DNA of 64,000 nucleotides from Serripes groenlandicus. Its lineage: Eukaryota; Mollusca; Bivalvia; Cardiida; Cardiidae. The stretch is taken from assembly GCA_031761405.1 (NCBI GenBank), contig JASEVX010000008.1, positions 43,851,733 through 43,915,732 on the forward strand, read 5' to 3'. A program made the position numbers and the translations under genes. Shown one piece after another: positions 13,055 through 28,000 of this stretch. The stretch's first letter is position 1; the number at the start of each line of letters is the position of its first letter. Below the pieces are notes generated by a model. That model searched no databases. It was given only the letters and a program-made list of their open reading frames with translations, and was not told the DNA's origin.

Positions 13055-16000
13055 ATGGCGCTCCCCATTGCACGTGAGTTTGACAACTTTGACAGCCGGC
13101 TTTTATATATATGTTAATGCCCTTAGGCATCAGTAATGAAATAACATTAGTTAAAAGCATGTCATGTATAGTCTCACGATAGAATAAGCTTGATGTGTTT
13201 TACTTTCCAATGCACATATTCCGCCTCAATTTAGAAAAAACATCAGTATTCGTGTTTTTTACCGGTAGCCCGGACTCTAGTTTTGTTATCACTGGATACA
13301 ACTTTCGTCTTATTTAAAGGAAGTGCATTCACTAATTCAACGTCAAATGACTTATATGGCAATGTATCGAAATAAACATGCAACTTTTTAAATAAATAAG
13401 AATTGCAATTTCGGATCTGTCCACTTTGAAAAGTTGACTGCAATCTCTTAATCAACATCACTTAAATGCATCCTATATCTTTTTTTTTTAATCTGTCAAA
13501 ATACAATCATTTTGAGACAACCTCTTTTCTATCTTTAAAGACAGTGATCTGTTATAGGACAAAGTACCGGTAGTTGTGTCCAAAATCAGATTATCAAAAA
13601 TGATCATGCACATCTGCTTTTTATATTTGTTAAAAATAATCGTCATACTTTAGGTAAATATCGATAAACAAAATCTAACAAGTTTGTACAGACACTGAAA
13701 ATAATCCACCGTTAGAGACTTGAACTTGAAAAAGATCGGCATCTCTAAAATGATGATCAATGATAACATTTGAAAGCTTTTAAAAACAAGTTAACTCTTT
13801 AACCCACATACAACAAGTCTGCAGCAGACGGCTTTGAAAACATACCTAAATTTTGGTGTAACTCACTTTAAATGAAAGAACAATCATTGAATAGAGTTGA
13901 AAGCATGGTTACAAAAGTAGATATTTGCCTGTAAATATAGCAACACGTGTCAAAAGGTAGTGTTTACAGTTACATAACATATATATATATATACAGTACT
14001 GGTTGTGATCAGTGTTTCAATTTAATATAATTTGTATCTTCTTTCATTTCAAATTGAACAGTTCGGGGTTCAGATGGAATCCATATGATAAATGGCCCAC
14101 CTTCACTCAAAACAGAACCACCGTTCCAAAGGTATGTTATAAAAAACAAAAGAAGGTTTGTTCCACATAGGCTCAAATAAAAAGAAATCCCCAAACTTTT
14201 CTAGGTCGCAGGTGAATTATCAAAACATGGAATCATGTTATTACTTGCAAATATGTTCTATTCAACCAATCATTGAAATCAACTTATAAAAATCACTGGT
14301 CCGAAAATCCTAAATGTTTGGTTATGTTATATATATTACATGTATACATGTTTTGTCACATTATTTAAATCTAATTTCAAAAGATTTTTCAATATTTTTG
14401 CATCAACAGATGTTTTTAAAGTTGACTGCTTCAGCCTTGCATGGTTGACAGATTATTAATGAATTCTGTGCACAAATCTGTTTGGAAAGGATAAGTTTGA
14501 CGCAGGCATTATTCCGACAATTTAAACTTACAAAAATATTAGATTGTTTTTGTTCGGTCAATATACTGCATTGATTATTGGTTTAGATTCTGTAATATTT
14601 GTCTTGATAGAAACTGTTATGTCGTTCAGGATGAATTTCACTTTGTGTTAGTATGTCCAGTTTACAATGAACTTCGTCTTCTTTATTTCCAAGAAGTCTG
14701 GACGAATTCATACCCAACTACAAGGTTGTTTTATGACATAATGAGTGAATGTAGACCAACTTATGTAAAACCACTGATACAATATCTAAGTGAGGCATAT
14801 AAAACCAGAAAATTACTTTAAGATGAACAGGTCTCAAATTAAATAATAAAACATGTGCCCAATACTATTTATTTCTATAATTGAATATCTTCAAAAAGTT
14901 TATGATGTCCTGATATGAATTTATTATGTAAATGCAAATTATGTATAATGGGCCAGAGGCCTTACATTATTGAATAAAATATTTGTATTGTATTTATTCA
15001 GAAATTCCAAAATGTCCTATAAATAGCTCGCCTGACTGATAAAAGTTTGTTTTTTAATCTCAATATTATAAACGCTTTATTTTGTAATTGTTGCAGTATA
15101 TGAAATCGTCTAGATGAAAAGACTGGTTTTCAAATATTTTTTATCGTAAAACGCTGATGTATCATTATTTAGATTGACAAATTATATTCTCTTGAATCTT
15201 ACAGTATGCAATGCAAGGCTTGAAGCCTATGATAACGGTCAAATTGTTAAACATTGTCACGATTGTTACAGGAGATTAAAGGACATGCTAGCTAATCTTG
15301 ACACCTGCTGTGAAAAACAAGACGATGACATTGTAAACTTGTTAAACACACTCAAGTGATTTACATGCTGTTTATCGATTTTCGTACTGCGGTTAATATG
15401 CAGCGAAAATAAATTCGGAAAATACAAAATACCAGTTTATTATGTGGCGCTATTCCCGAAATATCTCGTCGCCAACCATTTTTGCCATTTCGAAATTGTT
15501 TTCGCCAAATTTTTATTGGGCTCTGTGGTGTAGTGTGGTAGCGCAACTGATGGGTGCTAAAGACCTTGGTTTGATCCCCAACTGGGTTATATCAAAGACT
15601 TAAAAATCAATGTTATAGCTCTCCCTCCTTGGTGCTCAGGTGTAATGCTCAGGTGTAATGCCCCGGTAGCTCAGTCAGAGGCAACACATGCTGTCATTGT
15701 TAATCCATGGGTTGTGAGCTTGAATCCCAGCTCGGCCACCATTGTTTGATAAAAAGTCAATGCAACAAATCATGTTATTTGTCCTGAAAGAATGTTGTGT
15801 GGAGTACTGGTATGGGAAAGCAAGGAAACATATGAGTAGATGAACTGACCGCAGTGATGTAACTGAATTCTTTTTGAAATGGCATTAAACCCAAATCAAT
15901 CTATCATTAGGCTCAGGATTGTGGGGTTAGCAAGATAAATGGTAACTTATCCATGAAACACGTTATACAACTGAAAAAAAATGTTGAAAGAGGTGAAAAG

Positions 16001-19000
16001 AGCACCGTGCAAAAAACAAACTCTAGGTTAGAGGCATATTTCATGTTCAAAAATCCTTGTAAGACCTCTTAACCCTATATTGTTGTGTCATTCAATTAAC
16101 TCACTGATTAAGGTAATTCATTTGATTTAGTTCATTTGATTCAAATGAATTATCTTACTGAGTACCAACAACATAGGTTTTATTAGTTTAAACCTTTTTA
16201 TTTTACATAGGTCGAGAAATAAGCTTTAAAGCTATTAATCACGCTCAATGCTGCTTTCAGGAGATGTTATCAGTACTCATGTCATTTGTGTGGCAAAATC
16301 TTGAATGTAGAACCTGCTTTTCACGGGATTCAAACCCAGGGCCTTTGGTATGTGAGGTCTACCACTGCAGCACTGTCTTTCTGTATATTAATTGAGTTCC
16401 TGTACAATTGTTATAAATAAAATATTGTTGGGTGTAGAACCTATTATTATATATCCTATCAAGGCATCTGTATGACATGTCTATTGCAGAGAAACAAGTT
16501 CAACATGCAAGGTTATGGTATTCAGTAAAGATGGTAACGTCTTTGGATGGTGCAATGGAAAAAGGTATTTATTGTCATAGTCGAGCCATGATAGCTGAGT
16601 TTTAACGAAAGTTGAATATCGGCTCTGGCATTCATTCTTCCCAATGAATCATGATTTACAAGTGTCGTTAGAACCAGAGTCATTCAGCTTCTATTAATGT
16701 GTTAAAAACCTATGTGTTAACCCTTTCCCTCATATAGAAACTTTCTGACGCCTCTGCAGCAGACAGCTTTTTCGAAAACATAGTGACAAAAGAAGAAATT
16801 GCTCAAAACAAGCAATTTCTCTTTTTGTCACTATGTTTTCCACTTTTAGCCATAGGTTGTATAAATCCATTCAATTATAGAGATTTATATGTTCAAAGTC
16901 GTCTGCTGCAGAATTGTCGTATGAGGGAAAGGGTTAAGGTAAACTAGTTTCCTGAAAATTATTTTGTGTGGAGTTATGGTTTGAAAGAGCAATGAAACCT
17001 TTATTAAACTGAAATAATGAACATTGTAAATGGCATTGACCCTTTCCCACATACAACAAATCTAGGATCAGTCAATCATTATTAACTCGAGTTTTTCTTT
17101 TGACTCTCCTGCATCTGTAGTTTAGTAATAGCCCTTTTACCTTCAGTCTCACAGACAACCCATTTACCCTTTCCCACTTACAACTGCAGCAGACAACTTT
17201 CAAAAACTATAAAAATTCTGATTTCTCTATAAATAAAAGAACCCGTATCAAATGAAGTTGAAAACGTTGTGGAAAAAGGAGAAATTGCTCATCATGAGCA
17301 ATTTCTTCTTTTGCCACAATGTTTTCATAAGTCGTATATTGCTGAGGCGTTAGAAAGCCTCTATATATGTGGCAAAGGCTAGGTCTTAACCCTTGCAACA
17401 AACATAATTTATCTGAACATGAATTAAAGTATAGTTAATAAATGGAGTTGATAACATTGTGGCAAAAGGAGAATTTGTTCATAATGAGCAATTTCTCCTT
17501 GTCCCAAAATGATTTCAACCTTGTATCAATGTTGTGCTAACACATTTCTCAATGTTGTAGTTTATAGTAAAAAAACTCAACTCTAAAAATGGAAAGTAAA
17601 AGCAGATATATATATCAGCTGATTAATATAAAATTTCAGTGTTAAAGTTGTTGACACAAAGACCTATAAAGAGATCCAGGACATACAAAGACCTAAGACA
17701 TCCTGCATGGGATTCTCACCAAAGGGAACACAGGTTGCTCTGTGGGAACCCTACACAGGTAAGGCACCTTTCATCACCCTCTCTCCAGGGGTTGCGAGTT
17801 GAACCCCAGCTCGGTCAAAATTCTTTCCGACGTTTGACAAAAGTCACTGTGAAAAGTGTCATTCATCTTCCACCAATGGGCTAATTGTTTATGTGGTAAA
17901 GCAGTCAGTTGCTTTGTAAAACTGTTGTGTGAAAAACTGGTGTGTTTGCCCGGAACGCTGAGTAGGTGAACTGGCTTCCGTGATATTACTGAAATATTGT
18001 TGAAAACGGCGTTACCCCCAATTGAACTTCATCATCTTACAACAGTGTATTCTGAAAATACTATGGGAAAGGGAGAGAGTTACATCAAGTGTGAATTCAT
18101 GAAAATTAAAGCTAGTGGAACCGTATAGCCTTCATTATACTGTATCCTGTATCTGTAAGCATTAACCCATTACCCACATAGAAATCTTCAGCAAATGACT
18201 TTGAAAGCTTCTCGAAATGGAAATATAATTATAGAAAAGAGTGAGAAACATTATGGCAAAAGGAGAAATTGCATATCATGAGCAATTTCTTCTTTTGCCA
18301 CAATGATTTCAAAAGTCGTCTGCTCTAGATCATCAGTCAACTTGTGAATAAAGGACTTTGCATTTTGGCGCAATAGCAGCAGGCAGACTTTTGAAAACAT
18401 TGTTGCCATAATTTGTGAAACTGCTCACAATGAGCAATATTTTTTTTGGCTTCAATGTTTTAATATTTATTTATCAATTAAGCTGTCTTTTATGGAGATT
18501 TTTCAGGTTTTTGTCACTGTATTCAAAGTCGTCTGCTGCAGATTTGTTGTATGTGGGAAAGGGTTAAAAGATGTGGACTAGTTTTTGTGTCGGCTGCCTT
18601 GTAAAGGTGTCACATAGGAATCACTTCTCCTCCGTGACTTATTGGTAGCTGTCTTTACCTTTTCCCACATACAACAATTCTGCTGCAGATGACTTTGAAA
18701 ACATTGTAGCAAATGGAGAAATTGCCTCCTACAGTCTTTCTCTAGATGCATCTGTAAGTTTAACCTTTTCATTGATGTAGACGCTTTATGATGCCTCTGC
18801 AGCTAACATCTTTTGAAAATGTCATAATTTCGTATCGATACGATTTCACGTTTTGCCACATTGTTTTCAACTCTTTTCAATAATTATACTTTCATTTATA
18901 GATTTTATAGACGTTTTGAAAGTCATCTGCTGTAGATTTGCTATATGTGAAAAAAAGCTTTAAAAATGTGGACCGGTTTTTGTCAATCTGACTGAAGTAC

Positions 19001-22000
19001 TCAATTGGTACAGGGCCTAATAACTCAGCGAATATGAGGATATGGTTGTAATCTGATTGAGGTTGAGTGTACCTACCTTGAAAAGGATTCACAGTCACAC
19101 CCTTGATTTGTCTGTTGCACAGTGACCCTTTCCCATATAGAGGCGTTTTCTGACGCCTCTGCAGCAGACGATTTTTGAAAACACGTTGGCAGAAGGAGAA
19201 ATTACTCATGATGAACAATTTCACCTTTTGCCTCAATGTTTTCAACTCTATTCACTTATTATACTTGCATTTATAGAGATATTCCATATTTTGATATTGC
19301 TGTTTCATAGTCCTCTGCCACAGATTTGTAGTATGTGGGAAGGGTTAAAGTTAAAACTGACTTGCAACAGCTTGTTCCATTTTATGATATTAGTGTGTAC
19401 CATAGAAAGTTTGAAGAAAGCATCATTGGTACATGTCAATAAAATAGACAAAATTGTGCAGAGCTCTAGATATTACAGGGGAGTTTTTCATGTTCTAAAA
19501 TCTTTATAAGACACTCAAACCCTATGTTGTGGGTACTCAAAAGAATCATCTCAATTTCGGTAAAAGACCAGTTTACTACCCCTTATCTAGTCCTGTGATT
19601 GTGTTTCACTAATGTAAGGACTGATTTAATTTTGGTTATATATTATTTTCAGTCGATAAGGAGACAAACCAAGGTGTGCCAAACTTACACATATATGATG
19701 TCGCTTCTGGAAAATGCCTGAAAACCTTTATACAGAAAAAAGCTCAGTTCTGGTTTGTAACTCTAACAATTTACATGATACAGTATATCGTAAGTGAGGC
19801 AGATGAGATGTAATGATTTGTGTTTGTTTTCAACAATTAGCTCATAGACGCTCTAATCGCTTCACTTGTTCTTGAAGAAAGTTTATCATAATGTTTGCCT
19901 CCATTGTCAACAGCCAACTTTGAATAGTGATCATCTTTACTTATGTTGTCTTATTTAGAGATGTACAAAGTTGTCTGTGTTGAGATAAAGTTTGGTTCTA
20001 AAAACAAGTCTCATGCAGCTAGTTGCTGCTACAGTCAGGCTTGGCGTACCATGATTATGCTGTGCTATTACCTTATATTGTCAGAGAATGACACAAATCA
20101 GATTAAACCCTTTCCCTGATGCAGAAGAAATCTGCCCTTGCCAATTGATTTGCAATTGGGCGTTCCGGCTTCAATCCCCAGTAGCAGAGCTGCCGTCATG
20201 TTGAAGTGCCCTTGGGCAAGGCACTTTTCCTAGCCTAGTACTGGTTTGTTTACCCATGTATCATGAAGAAGTGAACTGTCGCCGTGATATTACTGAAATA
20301 ATGTTGAACACGGCGTAAATCAAAATTCCCTGGATACAGATGACTATTGATGCCTCTGCAGCAGACAACTTTTCAGCAGTTACTCCTTTTCCAGACAAAC
20401 GTTTTTGTGTCATTTATCTTAGCAGGGAGATACTTGGAGACGGACATATTGGCAGGCTAAACTTGTGTTTCTTTGAACTCTTGTTCATATATCCCGTTAC
20501 AAAGGCTTAGTTGCCTTAGTTATTAAGGAAAAGTTTTTATTAATATACATACATGTCTAATTTTCTATTATAGGATACCCCAGTGGACAGACGATGAACA
20601 GGTCTGCTCTAGAAATGTTAACAATGAACTGCACTTCTATGAGAATGGAAACTTTGGTAAGTAAGATTAATATAGGCAATTTAATTTCACATCAATTTTG
20701 AAGGAAGTTCCAACTACTTTCATTGATCACTCTTGATTTCTGCTTCCAGGATACTCGACTCGTAACTGCACTGAGTAAGTGGGGAGGTTCAAAATTTGAA
20801 CCCAGAATTAGAGGCCAACATATATGATTATTGCCTAATACAACACCCACTTTTTTCTAAATTCTTAAAGTACTATTCAGTCACTTGAGGATCCTGAAAC
20901 AGTGTACTTTTGCTGTGATATAACTGATAAACATGTACTGTTGAAAGCATAAACAAAATGAATGAATCATGATTTCAAACTGCTCACAGGTTAATAGACC
21001 TGTCAATATAGGATAACTCTGTAATGACAGTAGCTGTCAATCCAGGATCAAGAGTTCAAACCGCAGCGATGAATGACAAAAGTGGTTGTGCCAAGTTTCA
21101 TTTATTTTCCACTAATGGACTTGTGTCCTCATCAAGATCAGGAGACCAGGGTACGATCCCCGGCCAAAGACTTTAAAATGGTAGCAGTAGCTTCCAGCCT
21201 TGGTGCTCAGGACTGCGGGGATGCAGTGATGTCAGGATAATGCTATGATATAACTGAAATACTGTTGAAAACATCATTAAACATAATTTAAGCAAAGCTT
21301 GTTTGCTTTGTTACGCAAACTGTTTTTGTGTTGCCTGCCTGTAGAAAGAAACGTTTGGGATTACTTCTCCATCACCTGTCCATCTGTCTATTTATCTATA
21401 AATGATTTGGAAACATATTTCCAACATTGCAACAAGACTGAAGCAGACAACTTTGAAAACATCTGAAATATCTCTATAAATAAAGCTTGTATAATTAAAA
21501 GTTGAAAAAGTTATCATTATATATGCAAGTTTGTCCTTTTCCCACAATGTTTTCAAAAGTTGTCTGCTGCAGATGCAAGAAAATGCATTGGCATGTGGAA
21601 TAGTGTTAAACAAAGGTCCAGATAAGGTGGGGTATTCAGCTCTTTTTTCCGCAATTTCTGTCTTATTGTTAAAGAAAACCATATGTTGTCGGTACTCACT
21701 GAGACGATTCTTTTGAGTAACCACAACATAGGGTTAGAGGGTCAAATAAGGACTTAAGAACATGAAAAATGCCTCTAGAGCTCTGGTTAAAGTTTTAGGA
21801 CTGGTTTTAGGCAGGTGCCATAATTCCTTCAAACAGTCATGTTGTAACATTTTGTAATTCAGACACAATGAGTAATAAGTTACATGTACAGAAGATAGCT
21901 GGGTACAGTTTGTCCAGCGCTGGTCCACCATATCATATAGCAGGCTATGTTCCAGGAGCTAAGGTAAATATTAAGGCCCCCTGCTCCTTACACAGACTTC

Positions 22001-25000
22001 ATGTCATTTGCGAAAAATTGAAATGCAGCTCAGTCTGCTCATGATTTGATCTCATCAGTCTTTGAAACTAAGCTCCAAGTCAAGAATGAACTTTTGTTTT
22101 TATATTTTAAGACAGAATATTAGTTTTAAAAACAAAAAGTAAGATAATTATACTTAATAAATTGCCTACTCTCCTTTCCTTAAGACATGTTTATCAGAAA
22201 CCGGCTAAATGCAGTAAGATTTACTCCAAACTAGCTTATCATCATGGAGATATGACCATTTGTACACATACTTATTGATTTTCTCAGTTAGCTTTAAACA
22301 TTTATTCTTTATTGAGAGTTTATAATAAACACCCAGCATTTAGTGTTTATTTACGGACATTTTATTGGGAGTTTTGAATTTATTAATTATTAACTGGCTT
22401 ATTTTCATTTTCTGGTGAAATATTGTTGGCCAAGTGTTATGTTCATTTTATCATTTAAGTGGACAGCCTTTTATTGCATCTGCAGCAGACAACTTCTGAA
22501 ATGAAGGTTCCTGATATCGTTTTCAACCTTTGATTCAGATATTGTTGGTCAAGTGTATTTGTAAAGCTTTAGATCCCATTAAGGAAAATACTAATTATAT
22601 GTCTAAGATTAAAATATTAACAGCAAAAAAGTGATAACTTGCATCTTCCAATTAACACAGGGACAGCCATCATTTGTTAGAATCTACAGATACCCCAACT
22701 TTGGAGGTCCCAATGCCGCATTGGCCAGCAGAACCTTTTTCAAATCTGATGAGACGAAAATGATGTGGAACAAACTGGGTACAGCCCTCCTTGTTCTGAC
22801 CACAACCGAAACTTCAGAGTCTTCGTATTATGGCGATCAGGGTCTTCATTACCTAGGAACAAACGGGGAAGCTATGCTTGTTCATCTGGGAAAGAATGGT
22901 CCTGTGTACCATGTAGAATGGAGCCCTAAGGGAACAGAGTTTTGTGTTGTGTATGGATGTATCCTTTGTTAACAAGACTACCTAAATGGTCACTGATGTG
23001 CCTGCTTGCAATGAGTGACAGTCAAACCTGTGTTAAAGACCACCTTTGTTTAGCAATTCCCTGTCTAAAGCAACCACATTTAATTTCCCAATTACTCATT
23101 TCTGCAAAAATGACCCTTTCAAAAGTCATCTGTTACAGAGGCGTCTTCTTGTCGGAAAGCATTTATAGCATCAATGATAAATTATTTGTGTTGGTTTTGC
23201 ACTAACATGTTACAATTGTTTGCCTTGATTCAACTTTCTTTCCGACGTTTGACAAAGTCAATGAGACATGCGTCATTCGTCTTCTACCAATGGGCTAAGT
23301 CTATGTGGAAAAGCAGCCAGTTGCTTGGAAAGATTGTTGTGTGAAGTACTGGTGATGGAAAACCAGGAAACACATGAGTAGGTGAACTGGCTGCCGTGAT
23401 ATGAATGAGTAATTGTTGAAAACTGCGTTAAACCCCAATCAATCAATCAATTGCTGACTCAAAGTTGCACTAGTGATTCATCTTTGGATACCTTTTATTT
23501 CTTGCTTCAGATGCTGAGTGTGACCTATATTTTCTGGGTTTAAAAGATTTGTTATGATAATGGTCTTAGTTGAGAAGTTTGGTAAATGTCTATTATACTC
23601 TGATTATAAGTGATACATTGATCATCTTTGCACCATTTACATGTATACAATTATTGATGCTTGAAAAAGGCTGTCTTGCTTCAGATGCTGAGTATGATTG
23701 GCAGTAGTCCAGATAAGGAGGGGTATTTAGCTATTTTCCCCACAATTTCTCTCTTATTATTAAAGCAAACCCTATTTTGTGGGTGCTTAAAAGAATTGTT
23801 TCACTGAGACGATTCTTTTAAGTACCCACAACATTGGGTTAGAGGATCAAATAAGGATTTTAGAACATGCAAAACGCCCCTTATCTAGAGCTCTGAACAG
23901 GTATCATTGAACTGTTTTAACCCTTTCCCTCATATAGACGCTTTCTGACGCCTCTGCAGCAGACGACTTTTTTAAAACATAGTGACAAAAGAAGAAATTG
24001 CACAAAACGTGCAATTTCTCCTTTGGCCACAATGTTTTCCACTTTTTGTCCTAGTAACGTTATCCATTTAATTATGGAGATTTTTTATGTTTTGACAAAA
24101 TACGTTCAAAGTCGTCTGCTGCAGAATTGTCGTATGAGGGAAAAGGTTAAAGATGAGGTTAGTAATTAATCTTTAATTAATCTTATGTTTCATCTATCAT
24201 GGCCCTTGTTGTACTTTTATATTACAGAAAATATATTATATTACTTAACCAGGAACAGTCATGCCTGCCAAGGCTACCTTGTACAATTCTAAGGCAGAAC
24301 CCGTGTTTGACTTTGGAACAGGTCCCAGGAACTTCGGATTCTACAACCCTCAAGGAAATAATATCCTTTTTAATGTGTGATTTAATTTGTGAAGGAATAG
24401 TTATGACAACAACTTTTATGTAATCAAACCCTATCCTGAACTGCTGTTCAATGGAAATAGATATAGTTGCTGCTCAACTTATGTGGCTGCTAAATTGATG
24501 TAAAATGTATATTCAAATGGCAATTTGGGAATATTAAAACTGGTCAGGATAGAGGACCCCTAATTTGACTCTAGTCTATACAATTTTGATAAGTTCATAT
24601 ATTAAAGCTTTCCCACATACATCAAATATGCAGCAGACGACTAACAATATCTTAGGAAAATCTCTATAAATTGAAGTCAAATTGTACAATATAAGTGAAA
24701 ACATTGTGGCAAAGAGAGAAATAGCTTTTTGACTAATTTCTCCCTTTGTCACAATGTTTTCAAAAGTCAACTGTGGCAGATGTGTCATAATGCGTATACA
24801 AGTGGGAAAGGGTTAACAGTTTCACAAACTAATCTTTGGTTTACATCAATCACCCGTTTTCAATTGCAAGAAGTAGATATTGTTCAGTGGTCTATAACAA
24901 TATTCTGAAACGACACTTCTTTCTTCAACAATTTTATGTCAAAATAGACGGGAAGTATTTTAATCATATCTGGCTGATAAGGATCTAATCAATATATCTA

Positions 25001-28000
25001 TAGAGATCTTTAAAATGCCCTTGACTTTCGCTCATTGAAGTCTGTATAAAATCTGAAGAAATGAAGGAGTTATTGAAAATGGCAATCCTTTACAATGATG
25101 CATACTTAGATTCAAACAATCCTAAAATCTTCATTTTGTAAAGTTTATTTTGTTGATTATGGGTTTTACGACGCTTCCAATAGCTACAGACATATAGAGG
25201 CAGACATGAAACATGATATAATATTGGTCCTCACCTTATATTTACATTGGGTATGAAAAAAATACCACTACACCTGCTGGAGCTCAATAGTTGCTTGGAC
25301 TCCAATTGATCAGACCCATTTAGCGGACTCCTACGGTTCGATCAAGGGTCAGACTTTTGCTGCCTTTCTTAACCTTTTCCCTCATATGACATTTCTGCAG
25401 CAGACAACTGAACACATTTTGTCAAAATATGGAAAATCTCTATAATTGAATGGATAACCTATGACTAATAGTGGAAAACATTGTGTCAAAGGATAAATTG
25501 CTTGTTTTGAGCAATTTCTTCTTTTGTCACTATGTTTTCAAAAAGCTGTCTGCTGCAGAGGTGCCAGAAAGTGTCTATATGCGGGAAAGGGTTAAAGAGT
25601 GTCTCCAAGCCACAGGGGCTTCTTTTTTCAGAGAAAGAATGTATTATTTTACTTTAACAATATCCAATTCTCTGTCTATGTGGTTTTGGTAACCTTCGAG
25701 GCAATATGGAGTTTTGGGATTTGAAGAAGAAGAAATTAATCGCCCAGCCTCAGTCTGCGGATACAACAAGCTTTCAATGGTGTGCTGACGGAGAACATAT
25801 ACTAACAGCCACTACAGCTCCGAGATTACGAGTTGGAAATGGGTAAGTTTGTATGAAACAAAACTATAGAAGAACAATTACTAACAGCCACAAAAGTTCC
25901 AAGATTACGAGTTGGAAATGTTTATGTTTTACGAAACAAGGCTATAAGAAAACTGACTGTTGATATGCTGGAGTCAATTGGGTATTGAGAGCGTCCCTGG
26001 TTTACTCCCTGCTCAGTGTTGTCATATGGTTGTGTTCCCAGAGACATGTCACATATCAGCAGTCTAGTACTGGTATGTTACCCTGGGATCATGGATAAGT
26101 TTACCTTCAATACTATGTAACTGAAAGAATGTTTGATTGATTGATTTGGATTTGAAACCATTTTCAACAGTGTTTATCAGTATCTGCATCACACATTGGT
26201 TTAGTATTTCTTACCACCTCACTTTTTGTTGAACTTCCAACACTTGTTTACCATCATTACCCCCATTAACAGACAAGAGTACACTACCCTGTCAAGCTTT
26301 TTGTAAGAATAATGGCCCTTAAAATTTTGGTTAAGTTTTTCGTTCCACAATCATTAGAGATATAGCTTATACACTTACAATACTTATTTACCATCATTTC
26401 CTCCATCAACAGACAAGAGAACATAACTCTGTAAATGTTTTGGTCCAAATTATGGCCCTTTTTTTTTAACTTAGAAAATACATTGAATCTGGGTAAAAAC
26501 CAATTTTTGGAATTAACCCTTTAGGATCTTGCTGTGGAACTTTGAATACTTGTTAACCATCATGACCCTCATTACTAGGCAAGAGAAGGTACCTCTTTCA
26601 AGAATTTTTGTTTTGCATTTTACTGAAAAAAGTTTTTGTTTTATTGTCAAGCACTAAAAGAGTCAGGTGCGCTGTCTTACGGACATTTCTTGTTAAGTCA
26701 TATCATTGCAGCCAGTTCACCTACTCACGTGTTTCCTGATCTTCTCACATTGGTACTACAGACTTTCCAAACAATTGGCTAATATTCTACATAAAGTGTT
26801 AGCCCATTTGTGGATGACAAATTGTGCATGACACACTGACTTTTGTTAAACGTCGGTAAGAAAGTTTGAGGAGCTGGGGTTCATACTCACAACACCTGAA
26901 TTGACAGCCCATGTTGCTAACGGGTCTCTGCTGAAAAAAAGTTTAAACAGTATAACACCCAAATCAAACCTAGGGCTGTTCCAGGATAAAAATGCCAATA
27001 AGTGTCCAAAGAGTTAATTAAACCTTCATTGGTGGTTCTCTTAAAATTGCTGGTCAGTCCTCCCCTGCCTAGACATTTGGAACAGCTCTAAACAAAATTT
27101 GATACATTTGCAAAAACTTGTAAAAGGGAAAATTGTTTACAAAGAGCATTATCTACTATTACCAGTTTTAAGCTTGTCTGTTTTTCGAAGAAAAAAAGTC
27201 TGGTTATTGTGATGCATGCCATTGACCTCGTCACAGACTAAACTGACCTCATAAGTAAAAAATCTTCAATATTTTCAAATCAAACTTGGTTCACATGTTC
27301 CTTAGAACAATACGCATGTCTAGACCAAGTCACATAACCATCTGTAATGCCACTTTTTTGACTTGGAAAATAAAGCAGACGACCGTTGGCATTTCTAGGC
27401 AGCGCTCTCGTTTTATTCTGGAACACTGTAACATAATTTTATTTACTATTTCAATTTTTCATGTGCAATGGGTTTTCTTCCTGCAGTTTTTACAAAGCAG
27501 ACACCATTGAAAATATCATAATCAAGAGACATTCTTTAACCCTTTACCCCAAAATAACAATTCTGCAGGACACAGCTTTAATAAAAATCAAGGCACACAT
27601 ATATATGGATAAGCGCTTTAAATGAAACCAATGATTAAATCAATTTTAGATATTGTCCCACAATGTTTTTAACCCTTTCCCTCATATAGACGTTTTCTGA
27701 CGCCTCTGCAGCAGACAGCTTTTTGAAAACATAGTGACACAAAACGTGCAATTTCTCCTTTTGCCACAATGTTTTCCACTTTCTGTCATAGGTTATCCAT
27801 TCAATTATGGGGAATCCGCTGTGGTTGAGTGGTTAGCGTCGGGGATTTCGAAACCGGTGTCCCGGGTTCGATCCCCAGTCGCGGCACTACGGTCATGGTG
27901 GAGTGCTGTTGGGCAAGGCACATTTTCTAGCCTAGTACTGGTTTGTTTACCCAGGGATCATGAATAATTAAAATTAATCGGCACTAAATGACCTTAGCTG

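Larger units (their letters stand above)
22959..24258 (+). other. U12-type (minor spliceosome) GT-AG intron 8 of EIF2A
   Basis: The 5' splice site GTATCCTTT (22959-22967) matches the U12 donor consensus RTATCCTTT at all nine positions. The branch-site motif TTACTTAAC (24241-24249) lies 10-11 nt before the AG at 24257-24258 and there is no polypyrimidine tract, both typical of U12 introns. Splicing here restores VYG-F-MPAK exactly as in the family; using the nearer AG at 24251-24252 would create a stop. Confidence 0.93.
24361..25667 (+). other. U12-type intron 9 of EIF2A with apparent AT-AA ends
   Basis: The donor ATATCCTTT (24361-24369) is a perfect AT-type U12 5' splice site. A branch-like TACTTTAAC (25650-25658) ends 9 nt before the only junction that keeps the family reading GN-ILCLCGFGNLRG without inserted residues. 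That junction leaves the intron ending in AA (25666-25667). The alternative AC at 25657-25658 would coincide with the branch site and insert three residues. AT-AA termini are rare but known among U12 introns; the exact 3' end needs cDNA. Confidence 0.8.
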
